64,000 nt of DNA from Bradyrhizobium sp. BRP22 (GTDB lineage Bacteria > Pseudomonadota > Alphaproteobacteria > Rhizobiales > Xanthobacteraceae). Position 1 is the first letter of the stretch, and each line of letters begins with the position of its first letter. The notes beneath the pieces are model-generated. The model had not been told where the DNA came from. It worked only from the letters and a program-made list of their open reading frames with translations, and searched no databases. The DNA is taken from contig NZ_JADYVX010000007.1 in the NCBI RefSeq assembly GCF_020194175.1, positions 186,001 to 250,000 on the forward strand, written 5' to 3'. Of this stretch, positions 28,073 to 37,528 are shown piece by piece. Position numbers and translations under genes: made by a program.

Positions 28073-28885
28073 TTACCCACCCTTCGTCTGTGCCAACACC
28101 AGCCGCATCCCGTCATAGGCCGGCACCACGCCGGCGGGCAGGCTCTGGCGCAGCACCTCGTAATCGAGATCGGCATGCATGTTGGTGATGACGGCGCGCT
28201 TCGGCTTGAAGCGGTCGATCCATGACAGCGCGTCGGCCACGCTGAAATGGCTGGAATGCGTCGCATAGCGCAACCCATCGACGATCCAGAGATCGAGGTT
28301 CTGCAGCGCCGGCCAGCTCGCTTCGGGGATGTCGTGGAGATCAGGCGTATAGGCGGCGCCTCCGACGCGAAAGCCAAGCGCGGGAATCCTGCCGTGCTGA
28401 ACCAGGAAGGCGGAAAGCTTGAGCGGACCACCCTTCCCTTCGGTGGTGTGATGCTCGCCCGCCTCGATCGAATGACGCGTCAGGATCGGCGGATAATCGC
28501 TGCCCTCGGGCGAGATGAAGCAATAGGAGAACCGCGCCATGATGTCCTTGGCGGTCGACTGGTTGAAATAGACCGGGATGCGCCGGCGCTGATGCAGCAC
28601 CACCGAGCGAAGGTCGTCGATGCCATGGGTCTGGTCCGCGTGCTCGTGCGTGAGGAATACCGCGTCGATGTGATCGACCTCGGCGTCGATCAGTTGCTCG
28701 CGCAGGTCGGGCGAGGTGTCGATCACGATCCGCGTGGTCCCGTGCGCGCCGTTGCGCTCGACCAGCAGCGAGCAGCGGCGGCGGCGGTTCTTCGGATTGT
28801 TCGGATCGCAGGCGCCCCAGCCGAGCGCCGGGCGTGGCACGCCGGCGGAGGAGCCGCAGCCTAAAATCGTCAATGTGATCGTCAT
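28073..28885 (-). CDS. MBL-fold metallo-hydrolase (PhnP-like)
   Basis: A 270-residue beta-lactamase-fold hydrolase starting LTILGCGSSAGVPRPALGWG. The metal motif reads THEHADQTHGIDDLR: the final His of the usual HxHxDH is Gln here. VITNMHADLDYEVL supplies a later ligand region. PhnP-like members cleave cyclic phosphodiesters; this branch regularly follows tatD in alphaproteobacteria. The ATG at 28885 overlaps the tatD stop by four bases, so it is last in the rlpA-to-MBL run. Confidence 0.88.
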   Translation of the reverse strand: MTITLTILGCGSSAGVPRPALGWGACDPNNPKNRRRRCSLLVERNGAHGTTRIVIDTSPDLREQLIDAEVDHIDAVFLTHEHADQTHGIDDLRSVVLHQRRRIPVYFNQSTAKDIMARFSYCFISPEGSDYPPILTRHSIEAGEHHTTEGKGGPLKLSAFLVQHGRIPALGFRVGGAAYTPDLHDIPEASWPALQNLDLWIVDGLRYATHSSHFSVADALSWIDRFKPKRAVITNMHADLDYEVLRQSLPAGVVPAYDGMRLVLAQTKGG

Positions 28886-29673
28886 GCCGCCTCTTTCGGA
28901 GCCGGCACTTTCGAGAACAGCCGGAAGAAATTTTCGGTGGTCTGCCGCGAGATTTCCTCGAGCGAAACCCCGCGGGTTTCGGCCAGGACCTTGGCGACCT
29001 CGACCACGTAGGAGGGCTCGTTGCGCTTGCCGCGGAATTTGCCGGGCGCGAGATACGGCGAGTCGGTCTCGACCATGATGCGATCCGCAGGCAGTTCGGC
29101 CGCGAGCGCTCGCAAGCTTTCCGATTTCTTGAAGGTCAGGATGCCCGTGAACGAGATCGAGAGCCCAAGCTCGATGGCTTTCATCGCCAGTTCGCGCCCG
29201 CCGGTGTAGCAATGCAGCACCGCCTTGAACGGGCCCTTTGCCACCTCGTCTTCCAGGATGCGGCCGCAATCCTCATCTGCCTCGCGGGTATGGATCACGA
29301 GCGGCAGGCCGGTGGCGCGCGCGGCGGCGATATGGGCGCGAAAGCCTCGCTCCTGCGCCTCGCGCGAACCGTGCTGGTAGAAGTAATCGAGCCCGGCTTC
29401 GCCGAGTGCCACGACCTTCGGATGCCTGGTCAGCTCGATCAGTTCGGCCGGCGGGATGCCGTCTTCCTTGTCGGCCTCATGCGGATGCGTGCCGACCGAG
29501 CAATAGACGTTGGGAAAGCGCTCGGTGATCGCAAGCAGGCCGTCGAGCCGCCGCACCCGGGTCGAGATCGTGACCATGCGTCCGACGCCCGCGTTCTCTG
29601 CGCGCGCGACGATGGCGTCGAGATCCTCGGCCAAATCCGGAAAATCCAGGTGGCAATGGCTGTCGACCAGCAT
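28882..29673 (-). CDS. tatD: TatD-family metal-dependent DNase
   Basis: A 263-residue TIM-barrel hydrolase with metal ligands in MLVDSHCHLDFPD, VGTHPHEAD, ALGEAGLDYFY, LVIHTREADED, VLHCYTG and VETDSPYLAPGKFRGKRNEP. TatD enzymes are 3'-5' exonucleases and are involved in DNA repair or turnover. I chose the ATG at 29673 with GGAAG just upstream; a TTG at 29691 overlapping the metG stop is possible. It lies between metG and the MBL hydrolase, a conserved trio in Rhizobiales. Confidence 0.93.
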   Translation of the reverse strand: MLVDSHCHLDFPDLAEDLDAIVARAENAGVGRMVTISTRVRRLDGLLAITERFPNVYCSVGTHPHEADKEDGIPPAELIELTRHPKVVALGEAGLDYFYQHGSREAQERGFRAHIAAARATGLPLVIHTREADEDCGRILEDEVAKGPFKAVLHCYTGGRELAMKAIELGLSISFTGILTFKKSESLRALAAELPADRIMVETDSPYLAPGKFRGKRNEPSYVVEVAKVLAETRGVSLEEISRQTTENFFRLFSKVPAPKEAA

Positions 29674-29687
29674 GTTCTTCCAACCGC

Positions 29688-31631
29688 TCAATCGGCCTTT
29701 GGTTCGACGTAGCGCGGAAACACGCCGACCGGCGGCGGCAGTTGGACGCCCGGTCTCAGCCGCTCGCCAAAAGCAGCGAATTGGCGCGACTTCTGATCGT
29801 CTCCGGGAATGCCCAGACTATCGAGCAGCTTGGCCGAGGCTTCCGGCATCACCGGCTGCGTCAGGATCGCGATCTGGCGCACCACTTCGGCGGTCACATA
29901 CAGCACTGTCTTCTGCCTGGCGGGATCGGTCTTGGCCAGTGCCCACGGCGCTTCGCCCGCAAAGTAGCGGTTGGCTTCGGCCACCACGGCCCACACCGTG
30001 TTCAGCCATTGGTGGATCTGCTGGGTCGCCATCGCTTTTCGCGACGCCTCCAGCATGGCGTCGGCTTGCGCCAGGATCGTTTTGTCGCTGTCGGAGAACT
30101 CGCCGGGCTCAGGCAGGACGCCGCCGAGTTGCTTGGCGATCATCGACAGCGAACGCTGCGCCAGATTGCCGAGATCGTTGGCGAGGTCGGCATTGATGCG
30201 CGCGACGATGGCCTCATGACTGTAGTTGCCGTCCTGCCCGAACGGCACCTCGCGCAGGAAGAAATAGCGCATCTGGTCGACGCCATACTGATCCGCGAGA
30301 TTGAAGGGATCGACGACATTGCCGACCGACTTCGACATCTTCTCGCCTCTGCTGAACAGGAAGCCGTGGGCATAGACGCGCTTCTGCACGGGGATGCCGG
30401 CCGACATCAGGAAGGCCGGCCAGTACACCGCGTGGAAGCGGATGATGTCCTTGCCGATGATGTGCACATCCGCCGGCCAGTAGCGCCAGTTCGGATCGTT
30501 CTCATCGGGATAGCCGACCCCGGTGATGTAGTTGGTGAGCGCGTCGACCCAGACATACATCACGTGCTTGGCGTCGTTGGGTACCTTGACGCCCCAATCG
30601 AAGGTGGTACGCGAGATCGAGAGATCCTTCAGCCCGCCCTTGACGAAGCTCATGACTTCATTGCGACGCGAGTCAGGTCCGATGAAATCGGGCTGGCTTT
30701 CATAGAGATGAAGCAGCTTGTCCTGGTATGCCGACAGCTTGAAGAAGTAGCTCTTCTCCTCGACCCATTCGACCGGCGTGCCCTGCGGTCCGCGGCGGAC
30801 ATTGTCCTCCCCGACGACGGTCTCGTCCTCGGCGTAGTAGGCCTCGTCGCGCACCGAGTACCAGCCGGAATAGCTGTCGAGATAGATATCGCCGTTCGCC
30901 AGCATGCGATCCCAGATCGCCTGCACCGAGCGGTGATGGGCCGGCTCGGAGGTGCGGATGAAGCGGTCGAACGAGACCTTCAGCCGCTCGTCCATTTCCT
31001 TGAAACGGGCGGCGTTGCGGTCGGCGAGTTCGGCCGGCGTCAGCCCCTCGCCTTGGGCGGTCTGGATCATCTTCTGCCCGTGCTCGTCAGTGCCGGTCAG
31101 GAAGAACACGTCCTTGCCGTCGAGCCGCTGGAAGCGCGCCAGCGCGTCGGTCGCGATCGCCTCATAGGCGTGGCCGATATGCGGCTGCCCGTTCGGATAG
31201 GCGATCGCGGTCGTGATGTAGAACAGGTTGCCGCGCGTGGTCGCCGGCGCGGGCCGAGCAGCGGGAGCGGATTGCGCGGGCTTCGGCTTTGGCTTCGGCG
31301 CCTTCTTCACAACCGGCGCGGGCGCGGGCTTGCTGACCGGCTCCGGGGCAGAGACCGGCTGCTTCGGCGCAGCCTTCTTCGCGACTTTCGCCGTTGATTT
31401 TTTCGCGGTGTTCTTGGTCTTGGCCGTTGTCTTTCTGGCAGTCGTCTTCTTGCCCGCTGCTTTCTTGACGGCCGTCTTCTTCTTGGCAGCCTTTTTCACT
31501 GCCCTCTTGGCTGTCTTTTTCGCTTTCCTCGCAGGAGCTTTCTTCTTTTTTGCGCGCGTCTTCACCGCGGCCTCGGCGGCACGGCGGGCTGCCTTCTTCG
31601 TCTTTTTCTTTTTCGAAGCTTTCCGGGCCAC
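29688..31631 (-). CDS. metG: Methionyl-tRNA synthetase with Lys/Ala-rich N-terminal extension
   Basis: A 647-residue protein. The catalytic core starts near residue 135 ([20 protein letters not shown]) with the HIGH motif, [12 protein letters not shown] and the KMSKS loop in [11 protein letters not shown], and ends with the anticodon-binding helices. No C-terminal tRNA-binding domain is present. The first ~130 residues are almost only Lys, Ala, Arg, Thr and Pro, like a histone H1 or HU tail. The ATG at 31631 ([10 protein letters not shown]) precedes it; no start nearer the core is obvious. It lies between holB and tatD. Confidence 0.93.
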   Translation of the reverse strand: MARKASKKKKTKKAARRAAEAAVKTRAKKKKAPARKAKKTAKRAVKKAAKKKTAVKKAAGKKTTARKTTAKTKNTAKKSTAKVAKKAAPKQPVSAPEPVSKPAPAPVVKKAPKPKPKPAQSAPAARPAPATTRGNLFYITTAIAYPNGQPHIGHAYEAIATDALARFQRLDGKDVFFLTGTDEHGQKMIQTAQGEGLTPAELADRNAARFKEMDERLKVSFDRFIRTSEPAHHRSVQAIWDRMLANGDIYLDSYSGWYSVRDEAYYAEDETVVGEDNVRRGPQGTPVEWVEEKSYFFKLSAYQDKLLHLYESQPDFIGPDSRRNEVMSFVKGGLKDLSISRTTFDWGVKVPNDAKHVMYVWVDALTNYITGVGYPDENDPNWRYWPADVHIIGKDIIRFHAVYWPAFLMSAGIPVQKRVYAHGFLFSRGEKMSKSVGNVVDPFNLADQYGVDQMRYFFLREVPFGQDGNYSHEAIVARINADLANDLGNLAQRSLSMIAKQLGGVLPEPGEFSDSDKTILAQADAMLEASRKAMATQQIHQWLNTVWAVVAEANRYFAGEAPWALAKTDPARQKTVLYVTAEVVRQIAILTQPVMPEASAKLLDSLGIPGDDQKSRQFAAFGERLRPGVQLPPPVGVFPRYVEPKAD

Positions 31632-31688
31632 AACGAATTCCTTAAGTGCAGTTCAAGCGAAGATTATCGGGATTGGTGAGACGGCGGA

Positions 31689-32729
31689 TTACCGCACGGC
31701 TTCCGCGAGCATCGAAAACACCGAGAACACCAGCGGTTTGCGTTCCAGATTGTACGATTCGGTATCGCGCGCGGCGAGGACGATCTTTTCCCATACCTCC
31801 GCCAGCCGTGCAAGGCGCGGCAGGTTGGCGTTGGCATCGCCGGTGCGCAGCTTTTCGCTGATCCAGCGCTCGACGCCTTCCATGAAAGCCGCGAGCGCGA
31901 CACGATCGCTCAAGCCGAGCGCGTCACCGAGCGCATGCAGTTCGCGCGGATCGACCTGCGGCAATGTCGCAAGCAGCGCCGCGGTCTTCTGTTGCAGCTT
32001 CAGCGCGTCGCCGCCGAGCAGGTTCAACGCCCGCGCCACGCTGCCCTCGGCCGCCGCAGCGGCCTCGAGCAGCGCCGCATCGTCAGGCCCGATGTCGGCA
32101 GCCGCTGCAGCAGCGCGGATCACATCGTCGGTATCGAGCGGCCTGAGCAGCAATTTGCGGCAGCGGGACAGGATCGTCGGCAGCACCCGCGACGGCGCGT
32201 GGCTGACCAGCAGAAACAGCGATTGCTGCGGCGGCTCTTCGAGGATCTTCAGGAGCGCGTTGGCGGCATTCGGATTGAGCTCGTCGACGGTATCGACGAT
32301 GCAGACGCGCCAGCCCTCGACCGCCGCCGTCGAGCCGAAGAACGAAATGGTTTCGCGCGTCTCGTCGACCGTGATCACGGTCCGCAGCACGCCGCGGTCG
32401 TTGAGCCCACGCTCCAGCACCAACAGCCCGCCATGGGCGCCGGCCGCGACCTGTCTTGCCACCGGATCCTGCGGATCGACCGCCAGCGTTTCCGCCTGCT
32501 GCACAGCCGGTGCGAGCGGATGACGGTGCGCCAGCACGAAGCGCGCCATGCGATAGGCCAGCGTCGCCTTGCCGATGCCGCCAGCGCCGCCGATCAGCCA
32601 GGCGTGCGGAATGCGGCCCGAGCGATACGCCGCGAGCAGCGCCGCCTCCGCCTCGCGATGCCCGAAGAAATCGGGCGTCTCGCGCGGATGCCGGACCGCG
32701 ATTTCCTGCTCGGCCTTGCGCGGGCTCAT
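31689..32729 (-). CDS. holB: DNA polymerase III subunit delta'
   Basis: A 346-residue clamp-loader subunit. FFGHREAEAALLAAYRSGRI leads into the Walker A-like stretch GGAGGIGKATLAYR; later come VDELNPNAANALLKILEEPP and FLLVSHAPSRVLPTILSRCR, both typical. It loads the beta sliding clamp with HolA and DnaX. Its ATG overlaps the tmk stop by four bases (ATGA), so the pair is translationally coupled. metG follows 57 bases downstream. Confidence 0.94.
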   Translation of the reverse strand: MSPRKAEQEIAVRHPRETPDFFGHREAEAALLAAYRSGRIPHAWLIGGAGGIGKATLAYRMARFVLAHRHPLAPAVQQAETLAVDPQDPVARQVAAGAHGGLLVLERGLNDRGVLRTVITVDETRETISFFGSTAAVEGWRVCIVDTVDELNPNAANALLKILEEPPQQSLFLLVSHAPSRVLPTILSRCRKLLLRPLDTDDVIRAAAAAADIGPDDAALLEAAAAAEGSVARALNLLGGDALKLQQKTAALLATLPQVDPRELHALGDALGLSDRVALAAFMEGVERWISEKLRTGDANANLPRLARLAEVWEKIVLAARDTESYNLERKPLVFSVFSMLAEAVR

Positions 32730-33412
32730 GCGTGGCTCGCCGCCGGAAATGCCGTGAGAAGATGTTCGCGCAGCGCGTTCCAGATGCGCTCGCCGACCGC
32801 ATCGGCATCGGCATTGGCATCGATCAATACGCAGCGCTGCGGGTCTTCGACCGCGAGCTGTTTGTAGGCTTCGCGCAAATCCTGATGAAACTGGACGTCC
32901 TCGGACTCGAACCGGTCGGGCGCCGCATCGCCGCGGCGGGCTGCCGCCCGCTTCAGGCCGACCTCCACGGGCACGTCGAGGATGAAGGTGAGATCCGGCT
33001 TGAGGTCGCCGATGGTGACGCGCTGCATGGCATTGACGAGGCCGAACGGCACCTGCCCGAGCCGGCCCTGATAGACCCGCGTCGAATCGAAGAACCGATC
33101 GCAGAGCACCCAGATGCCCTGGTCCAGCGCCGGGAGGATCACGGTATGGACGTGGTCGTCACGGGCGGCCGCGAACAGCAGTGTCTCGGCATCGGGTCCG
33201 AGCAGCTTGCCCATGCCTGACAGCAGGAGATGGCGGATGACTTCCGCGCCCGGCGAACCGCCGGGCTCGCGAGTGACGATGGCGCGCAGCTTGGCCGCGT
33301 TCAGCCGTTCGGCAAGCCGTCGGATCTGGGTGGATTTTCCCGACCCCTCGCCGCCTTCGAACGTGATGAAGCGCCCGCGCACGGATCGTCGTTTCGCCCT
33401 AGCCTTCGCCAT
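32726..33412 (-). CDS. tmk: Thymidylate kinase
   Basis: A 228-residue kinase that phosphorylates dTMP to dTDP. P-loop FEGGEGSGKSTQ, the DRX-type motif VLCDRFFDSTRVYQGRLG, TREPGGSP and LTFILDVPVEVGL are present. A short basic leader (MAKARAKRRSVRGR) precedes the P-loop. The ATG at 33412 is one base after the dacA stop; the gene ends inside the holB start. It belongs to the cell-envelope and replication run from rlpA to tatD. Confidence 0.95.
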   Translation of the reverse strand: MAKARAKRRSVRGRFITFEGGEGSGKSTQIRRLAERLNAAKLRAIVTREPGGSPGAEVIRHLLLSGMGKLLGPDAETLLFAAARDDHVHTVILPALDQGIWVLCDRFFDSTRVYQGRLGQVPFGLVNAMQRVTIGDLKPDLTFILDVPVEVGLKRAAARRGDAAPDRFESEDVQFHQDLREAYKQLAVEDPQRCVLIDANADADAVGERIWNALREHLLTAFPAASHA

Positions 33413-33413
33413 G

Positions 33414-34661
33414 TCAGAGCTTCTCGACGCCGGCGCGGAACATGCCGATGACCAGTTCCTGGGCGCCGTCGAGCGCCCGGCGCACGGTCGATCCGGTGCC
33501 GATCGCTTCCGCCGCGTAGACCGGCGTCTCCACCGCCAGATTGCCGCTGCGCCACACCTTGACGACGCCGATCTGCTGCCCGGCCTCGATCGGCGCCCGC
33601 ACCGGGCCGTTATAGACCACGCGCGCCAACAGCCTCTCATTGCCGTTCTTCGATACCATCACCTTGATCGGTTCCGGGCTGGTCAGCTTCACCGAGCGGG
33701 TTTCGCCGCCGAACACCCTGGCGTAGCCGATGGTCTGGTTGGCGGCGATCAGCGTGCGGGTTTCGAAGTTGCGGAAGCCCCATTCCAGCATTTTCTTGGC
33801 CTCGCTCGCGCGGTCATCGGCATCTTCCAGCCCGTTGACCACGACGATCAGCCGCGTGTCGTTCTGCACGGCCGAGCCGACCATGCCGTAGCCGCCTTCC
33901 TTGGTGTAGCCGGTCTTCAGGCCATCGGCGCCGTTCAGCGAGTTCAGAAGCGGATTGCGGTTGAGCTGGCGGATCTTGTTCCAGGTGAATTCCCTCTCGC
34001 CGAACAGTTTGTACATGTCCGGATAGGTCAGGATGATGTAGCGCGCGAGCTTTCCCAGTTCGCGAACCGTCATCTTGTTGCCGGGGTCGGGCAGGCCGTT
34101 GGAATTGGCGAAGGTCGACTTCGTCAACCCGAGCTCCCGAGCGCGCTTGGTCATGAAGTTGGATGCGAAGTCGCGCTCATTGCCGGCCATGCCCTCGGCG
34201 AGCGCGATGCAGGAGTCATTGCCGCTCTGGATGATGGCGCCATGCAGGAGGTCATCGACCGAGACCTTGCTGTTGATGGCGGCAAACATCGTTGAGCTGC
34301 CGGAGGGCGCCCCGCCCCGCCGCCAGGCGTTCTCGCTGATCCGGTATTCGTCCGTGAGCTTGATGTCGCCCTTCTTCAGCGCGTTGAACACGACTTCCAC
34401 CGTCATCAGCTTCATCATGCTGGAAGGCGCGCGGAGCTCGTCGGCGTTCTTCTCGAACAGCACGCTGCCGGAGGAGGCCTCGATCAGGATCGCGGTCGGC
34501 GCATCGCCGTCGAACCCGCCCTCTTCCTTCTTCGCGCCCTGCACGCTGTTGTTGGCGGCATAGACCACCGTGCCGCAACCGATCGCAAGCGCGACCGCAG
34601 CCGCCGCCAGCGCGCGCCAAGGCAGGCGCGACATGAAGGCGGATCGAGAAACAGCGATCAT
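33414..34661 (-). CDS. D-alanyl-D-alanine carboxypeptidase (DacA/PBP5-like)
   Basis: A 415-residue low-molecular-weight penicillin-binding protein that trims the terminal D-Ala of peptidoglycan stems. It has an N-terminal signal (ALAAAAVALAIGCGTVVYAA) and the catalytic triad of motifs SSMMK (SxxK), SGNDS (SxN) and LKTGYT (KTG). A C-terminal PBP5-type beta domain follows (about 300-400). The ATG at 34661 is preferred; another Met lies nine codons later. It lies upstream of tmk in the same orientation. Confidence 0.93.
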   Translation of the reverse strand: MIAVSRSAFMSRLPWRALAAAAVALAIGCGTVVYAANNSVQGAKKEEGGFDGDAPTAILIEASSGSVLFEKNADELRAPSSMMKLMTVEVVFNALKKGDIKLTDEYRISENAWRRGGAPSGSSTMFAAINSKVSVDDLLHGAIIQSGNDSCIALAEGMAGNERDFASNFMTKRARELGLTKSTFANSNGLPDPGNKMTVRELGKLARYIILTYPDMYKLFGEREFTWNKIRQLNRNPLLNSLNGADGLKTGYTKEGGYGMVGSAVQNDTRLIVVVNGLEDADDRASEAKKMLEWGFRNFETRTLIAANQTIGYARVFGGETRSVKLTSPEPIKVMVSKNGNERLLARVVYNGPVRAPIEAGQQIGVVKVWRSGNLAVETPVYAAEAIGTGSTVRRALDGAQELVIGMFRAGVEKL

Positions 34662-34896
34662 CGGCGATGTCCTGAAACGAGGGCCTTCTACCAGTTGGAA
34701 GTATCGCAAACAACTGAGGTTTTGGCCGCAAGGCCCGGGCCGGCGCGCTTCTTCGCAGAGAAAATGATCCTATCGCGGAACCGCGCCGGTTTCCTGCAGC
34801 AAATCCGGCAAAGACGGCGGAAACGCGTACGCCTCAGGCGCTCGGCTGCAGCTCGCGCTGATCAGGTTTCTGAGGTAAGCGCGCGAAGCCGTTGAT

Positions 34897-35823
34897 TCAG
34901 TACAGCCCCCGGCCGCTCAGCACCTCCGCCGGGCCGCGCGGATCGATCGGAACATAGGCCGAGCGGGCATCGGTCGCGTAACTGCCATTGGCGTCATACG
35001 AGACCTGCCGGACATTCTCGCTGCTCCGCCCTCGCCCACGGCTGGAGGCGGACATTTCCGAGGTAGCATTGGTCGAGGCGTAATCGGCCGACGTATTGCC
35101 CAACGAATAGGGCCGTCCCTCCGGCAGCGGAACCTCGCCTCGGATCCGGCCGGCCGAGGACGACATGTCAGGCACGAACGGCCTGGCCGAGGCGATCCGG
35201 ACCGTGGACGGCGACGGCGCAGGTGCGCCGGTCCGCAGCGTCGCCATCAATTGGCGGTCGTCTGAACCCTCGAGTGGCGCCCGCCCGACATACTCGACGC
35301 GGACGCGGGCGATGCCATTGCCTCTGAATTCAAGCAGTTCGGCGGCTTTGTTCGAGACGTCGATGAGGCGGTTGCCGTGATAGGGGCCGCGGTCGTTGAC
35401 GCGCACGATCACCGACTTGCCGTTCCGTAAATTCGTCACCCGAGCATAGCTCGGCATCGGCAGCGTCGGATGGGCGGCGGTCAGCGAGGCCATGTCGAAC
35501 ACTTCGCCGTTGGCGGTCAGGCGGCCGTGGAAGTCATCGCCATACCAGGAGGCGAGCCCCTCCGCGCGGTAGTTGGCGTCTTCCTCGGGCACGTACATGC
35601 GCCCGGCCACCATGTAGGGCTTGCCGACCCGATAAGTCCCGCCGCCCTTCGGCACCGGCTCGCCGAAGGCAACCACGCGCGGGCTGGCGGAAACGCCGTA
35701 CTTTGGATCGACGCGTCCCGCGAATTTGTTCGAGGAGGCGCAGTTGGCGAGCACAAGGCAGGTCGCGACCGCAGCCGCACTCCGCACCATCGCCCGAATC
35801 GGATCTTGCCGTCGCTTCCCCAT
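34897..35823 (-). CDS. rlpA: RlpA-like septal ring lipoprotein
   Basis: A 308-residue lipoprotein with a lipobox (CLVLANCASS). The double-psi beta-barrel region contains ASWYGDDFHGRLTANGEVFD, PSYARVTNLRNGKSVIVRVN, DRGPYHGNRLIDVS and AAELLEF. RlpA enzymes cleave denuded glycan strands at the septum. The C-terminal third is Ser/Gly/Pro-rich and lacks the usual SPOR domain. The ATG at 35823 is chosen over a TTG at 35832. It is the most upstream gene of the leftward run, about 235 bases from dacA. Confidence 0.9.
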   Translation of the reverse strand: MGKRRQDPIRAMVRSAAAVATCLVLANCASSNKFAGRVDPKYGVSASPRVVAFGEPVPKGGGTYRVGKPYMVAGRMYVPEEDANYRAEGLASWYGDDFHGRLTANGEVFDMASLTAAHPTLPMPSYARVTNLRNGKSVIVRVNDRGPYHGNRLIDVSNKAAELLEFRGNGIARVRVEYVGRAPLEGSDDRQLMATLRTGAPAPSPSTVRIASARPFVPDMSSSAGRIRGEVPLPEGRPYSLGNTSADYASTNATSEMSASSRGRGRSSENVRQVSYDANGSYATDARSAYVPIDPRGPAEVLSGRGLY

Positions 35824-36152
35824 CGACCCCAACTACCACGCTTGCCGGACGCGCGCCCTCGCTCGAGGCCCCTTCGCGTCACGATCCCCAAAGATGCGGC
35901 CCACCTCCGCATCAGAAGGTGAAGATATCGCAACCGGAACACGGCGGAAATGGGGAGAGCCGTACCGTGGTAAATCATCAGTTGCGCCCTCCCCGGCCTT
36001 TTACGGGCGAAAGCTGTCCCGCTTTCAAACATCTGTTGCAGCAAATCATCACTTCACGGCCGATCGCGGCCTTGGCGTCAGGATTCTTTTGACTGTGCAA
36101 GGCCGCAGTCGTTCTCTCCCTCGTGCGCAGGGGGCGCAAAGGAAGTTCTGAA
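35824..36152. other. Intergenic region upstream of rlpA
   Basis: About 330 bases with no supported gene on either strand. It should contain the rlpA promoter and that of the following microprotein. Short frames here have no motif or ribosome binding site of note. Confidence 0.45.
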
Positions 36153-36242
36153 ATGATCGAGACGGTTACGGCGGTGATGGGCCTGGTGAGCGCGGGGATC
36201 TTTCTGGCCCATGCCTATGAGGGTTTTCGCACCCGGGCATAA
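36153..36242 (+). CDS. Microprotein with one hydrophobic helix (29 aa)
   Basis: The sequence from ATG to TAA encodes 29 residues, MIETVTAVMGLVSAGIFLAH followed by AYEGFRTRA. A hydrophobic stretch is flanked by an acidic N-terminus and a basic C-terminus, which fits a small inner-membrane protein. GGAAG (36141-36145) lies seven bases before the ATG. I recall similar tiny proteins in Bradyrhizobium genomes, but that is memory and not a search. Confidence 0.55.
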   Translation: MIETVTAVMGLVSAGIFLAHAYEGFRTRA

Positions 36243-36343
36243 AGCCCAACGCGAAACGGAAAGACGCATCACCTCTTTCCCGAAAGGCATGTTCGTAAAG
36301 CTTTAATAGATTCGGACGAGCATCGGAGTGTAGCAGGTGCATC

Positions 36344-36442
36344 ATGCGCAAACACGACTTGGTCTCCGACGGATTTCTGACGCTCACAGCAGCAAGCTTC
36401 GTGCTGCTGTGCTCGAGCCTGCTGGCCTTCGCGCTGAGCTAG
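36344..36442 (+). CDS. Microprotein with one hydrophobic helix (32 aa)
   Basis: ATG to TAG encodes 32 residues: MRKHDLVSDGFLTLTAAS, then FVLLCSSLLAFALS. The basic N-terminus followed by a hydrophobic C-terminal half suggests a tail-anchored small membrane protein. Upstream AGCAGGTG is only a weak ribosome binding site. It lies 100 bases after the 29-aa microprotein. Support is weaker than for that one. Confidence 0.4.
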   Translation: MRKHDLVSDGFLTLTAASFVLLCSSLLAFALS

Positions 36443-37267
36443 GCTGAGGCGCGCCTCTCCCCTGGGGTATCCCCGGGCCTTACGGTGTTGCGCACGCTCA
36501 TTCAACGTGCGCCCCGTCGAAATACAGCTCTCGCATACGTTCCGGTGATCTCGCCTCCCGCGCGACGGCATCCTTGGTGCAAGCGCATCAATGCCGGCAG
36601 CCTTTCCTCCGCACCGACCGGCTTCGGCCTCGACACGGTCCGCCTCGCGGATGCCTTCTGCGCGGCTTCGGGCGCCGCCTAAGCGCGCCTATCGGCGCCC
36701 GTGGAGCTCGCTTCCCGCCCCAGTCAACTTGCTCGTCTCAGCGCCGCCGGCGACCCTAGAGCATTTTCGGTTCTGATTGAATCAGAACCGAAGCTCCAGA
36801 TTCTTGTTTTGACGCGTTTTCTTCACGCGAACCGGTATCCACTTCGCTCGAAAACGCTCTAAGCGCGACCCAACTGTTTGGAACCCTTGCCATCGTCGCG
36901 AATTTGTAAGCCCGCACACATGATCACCAACCGTGTTGTGCACTGTCCCCTAGCAGCTCGGTCCGCCCCCTGGCCGGGCTGCTTCTTTGGGAGTCCGAGC
37001 CTGTGGCTTCCTCACCACCCAGCCGAACGCTGTCGTGGCGCCGATCCACCCCAAACCGACGTTGGTGATCCTGACGACGCCCTGAAGATCGTCATGCGCG
37101 GCCCCGACAAGGAAGACAGGCTCGCCGCATGAAATTCGTTGAAGCAAACGGGCCAACGCCACGATCGAGCGTCTCGACATCCAGTGTCGGTTTTTGGAAA
37201 TAGCGGACTGGAACCTTTATTCGCGAGCTCTATTGGCTCGCTGTCCAATTGCTAGGAGGTCAACACC
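36443..37267. other. Long gene-poor stretch with a palindromic repeat
   Basis: About 825 bases with no convincing gene. It contains a family C palindrome (36757-36861). Frames such as one at 36950-37180 on the minus strand are open but have no recognisable motif. The end holds the ribosome binding site AGGAGG (37254-37259) of the next gene. Confidence 0.5.
36757..36861. repeat. Interspersed palindrome, family C
   Basis: The ends are AGAGCATTTTCG and CGAAAACGCTCT. Inside is a near-perfect hairpin, CGGTTCTGATT and AATCAGAACCG, then ACGCGAACCGGT. A related copy lies at about 56143-56230. It is typical of Bradyrhizobium intergenic DNA. Confidence 0.8.
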
Positions 37268-37528
37268 ATGACCAAACTTCTTCTAGCGACATTCGCTGTT
37301 CTCGCGATCGCGGCACCTTCATTCGCACAGCAGGACAGAACGACTGGTCAAGCGCCGCCATCCGGTGCTTCCTCGTTCTACCTGACTCAAGACCCTGCGA
37401 CGATGAAGTGTAAAGTTGTCAATGCCCAGCCTGCCCCTGGTGACAACACGAAGGTCATTGGTACGGCTCACCCGACGCAGGCGGAAGCGCAAGCAGCTTT
37501 GCAGGCTGAGAGAACTTGCGCGAAGTAA
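37268..37528 (+). CDS. Small secreted hypothetical protein (86 aa)
   Basis: 86 residues with a signal peptide (MTKLLLATFAVLAIAAPSFA, cleavage before QQD). The mature part has FYLTQDPATMKCKVVNAQP and ends with a cysteine (ERTCAK), so it may form one disulfide in the periplasm. AGGAGG lies eight bases upstream of the ATG. I do not recognise a function; it looks like a conserved small Bradyrhizobium protein. Confidence 0.8.
   Translation: MTKLLLATFAVLAIAAPSFAQQDRTTGQAPPSGASSFYLTQDPATMKCKVVNAQPAPGDNTKVIGTAHPTQAEAQAALQAERTCAK

Noticed and set aside
27775-28225. Short frames with peptides such as MRAKRSNP and GLLRFARND
   Set aside because: They are translations of the family A palindrome and occur wherever that repeat is present.
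29742-31397. A 551-codon plus-strand frame
   Set aside because: It is antisense to metG, where HIGH and KMSKS are clear.
36950-37180. A 76-codon minus-strand frame (MSRRSIVALARLLQRI...)
   Set aside because: It is plausible in composition, but no ribosome binding site, signal or family could be recognised. Left uncalled.
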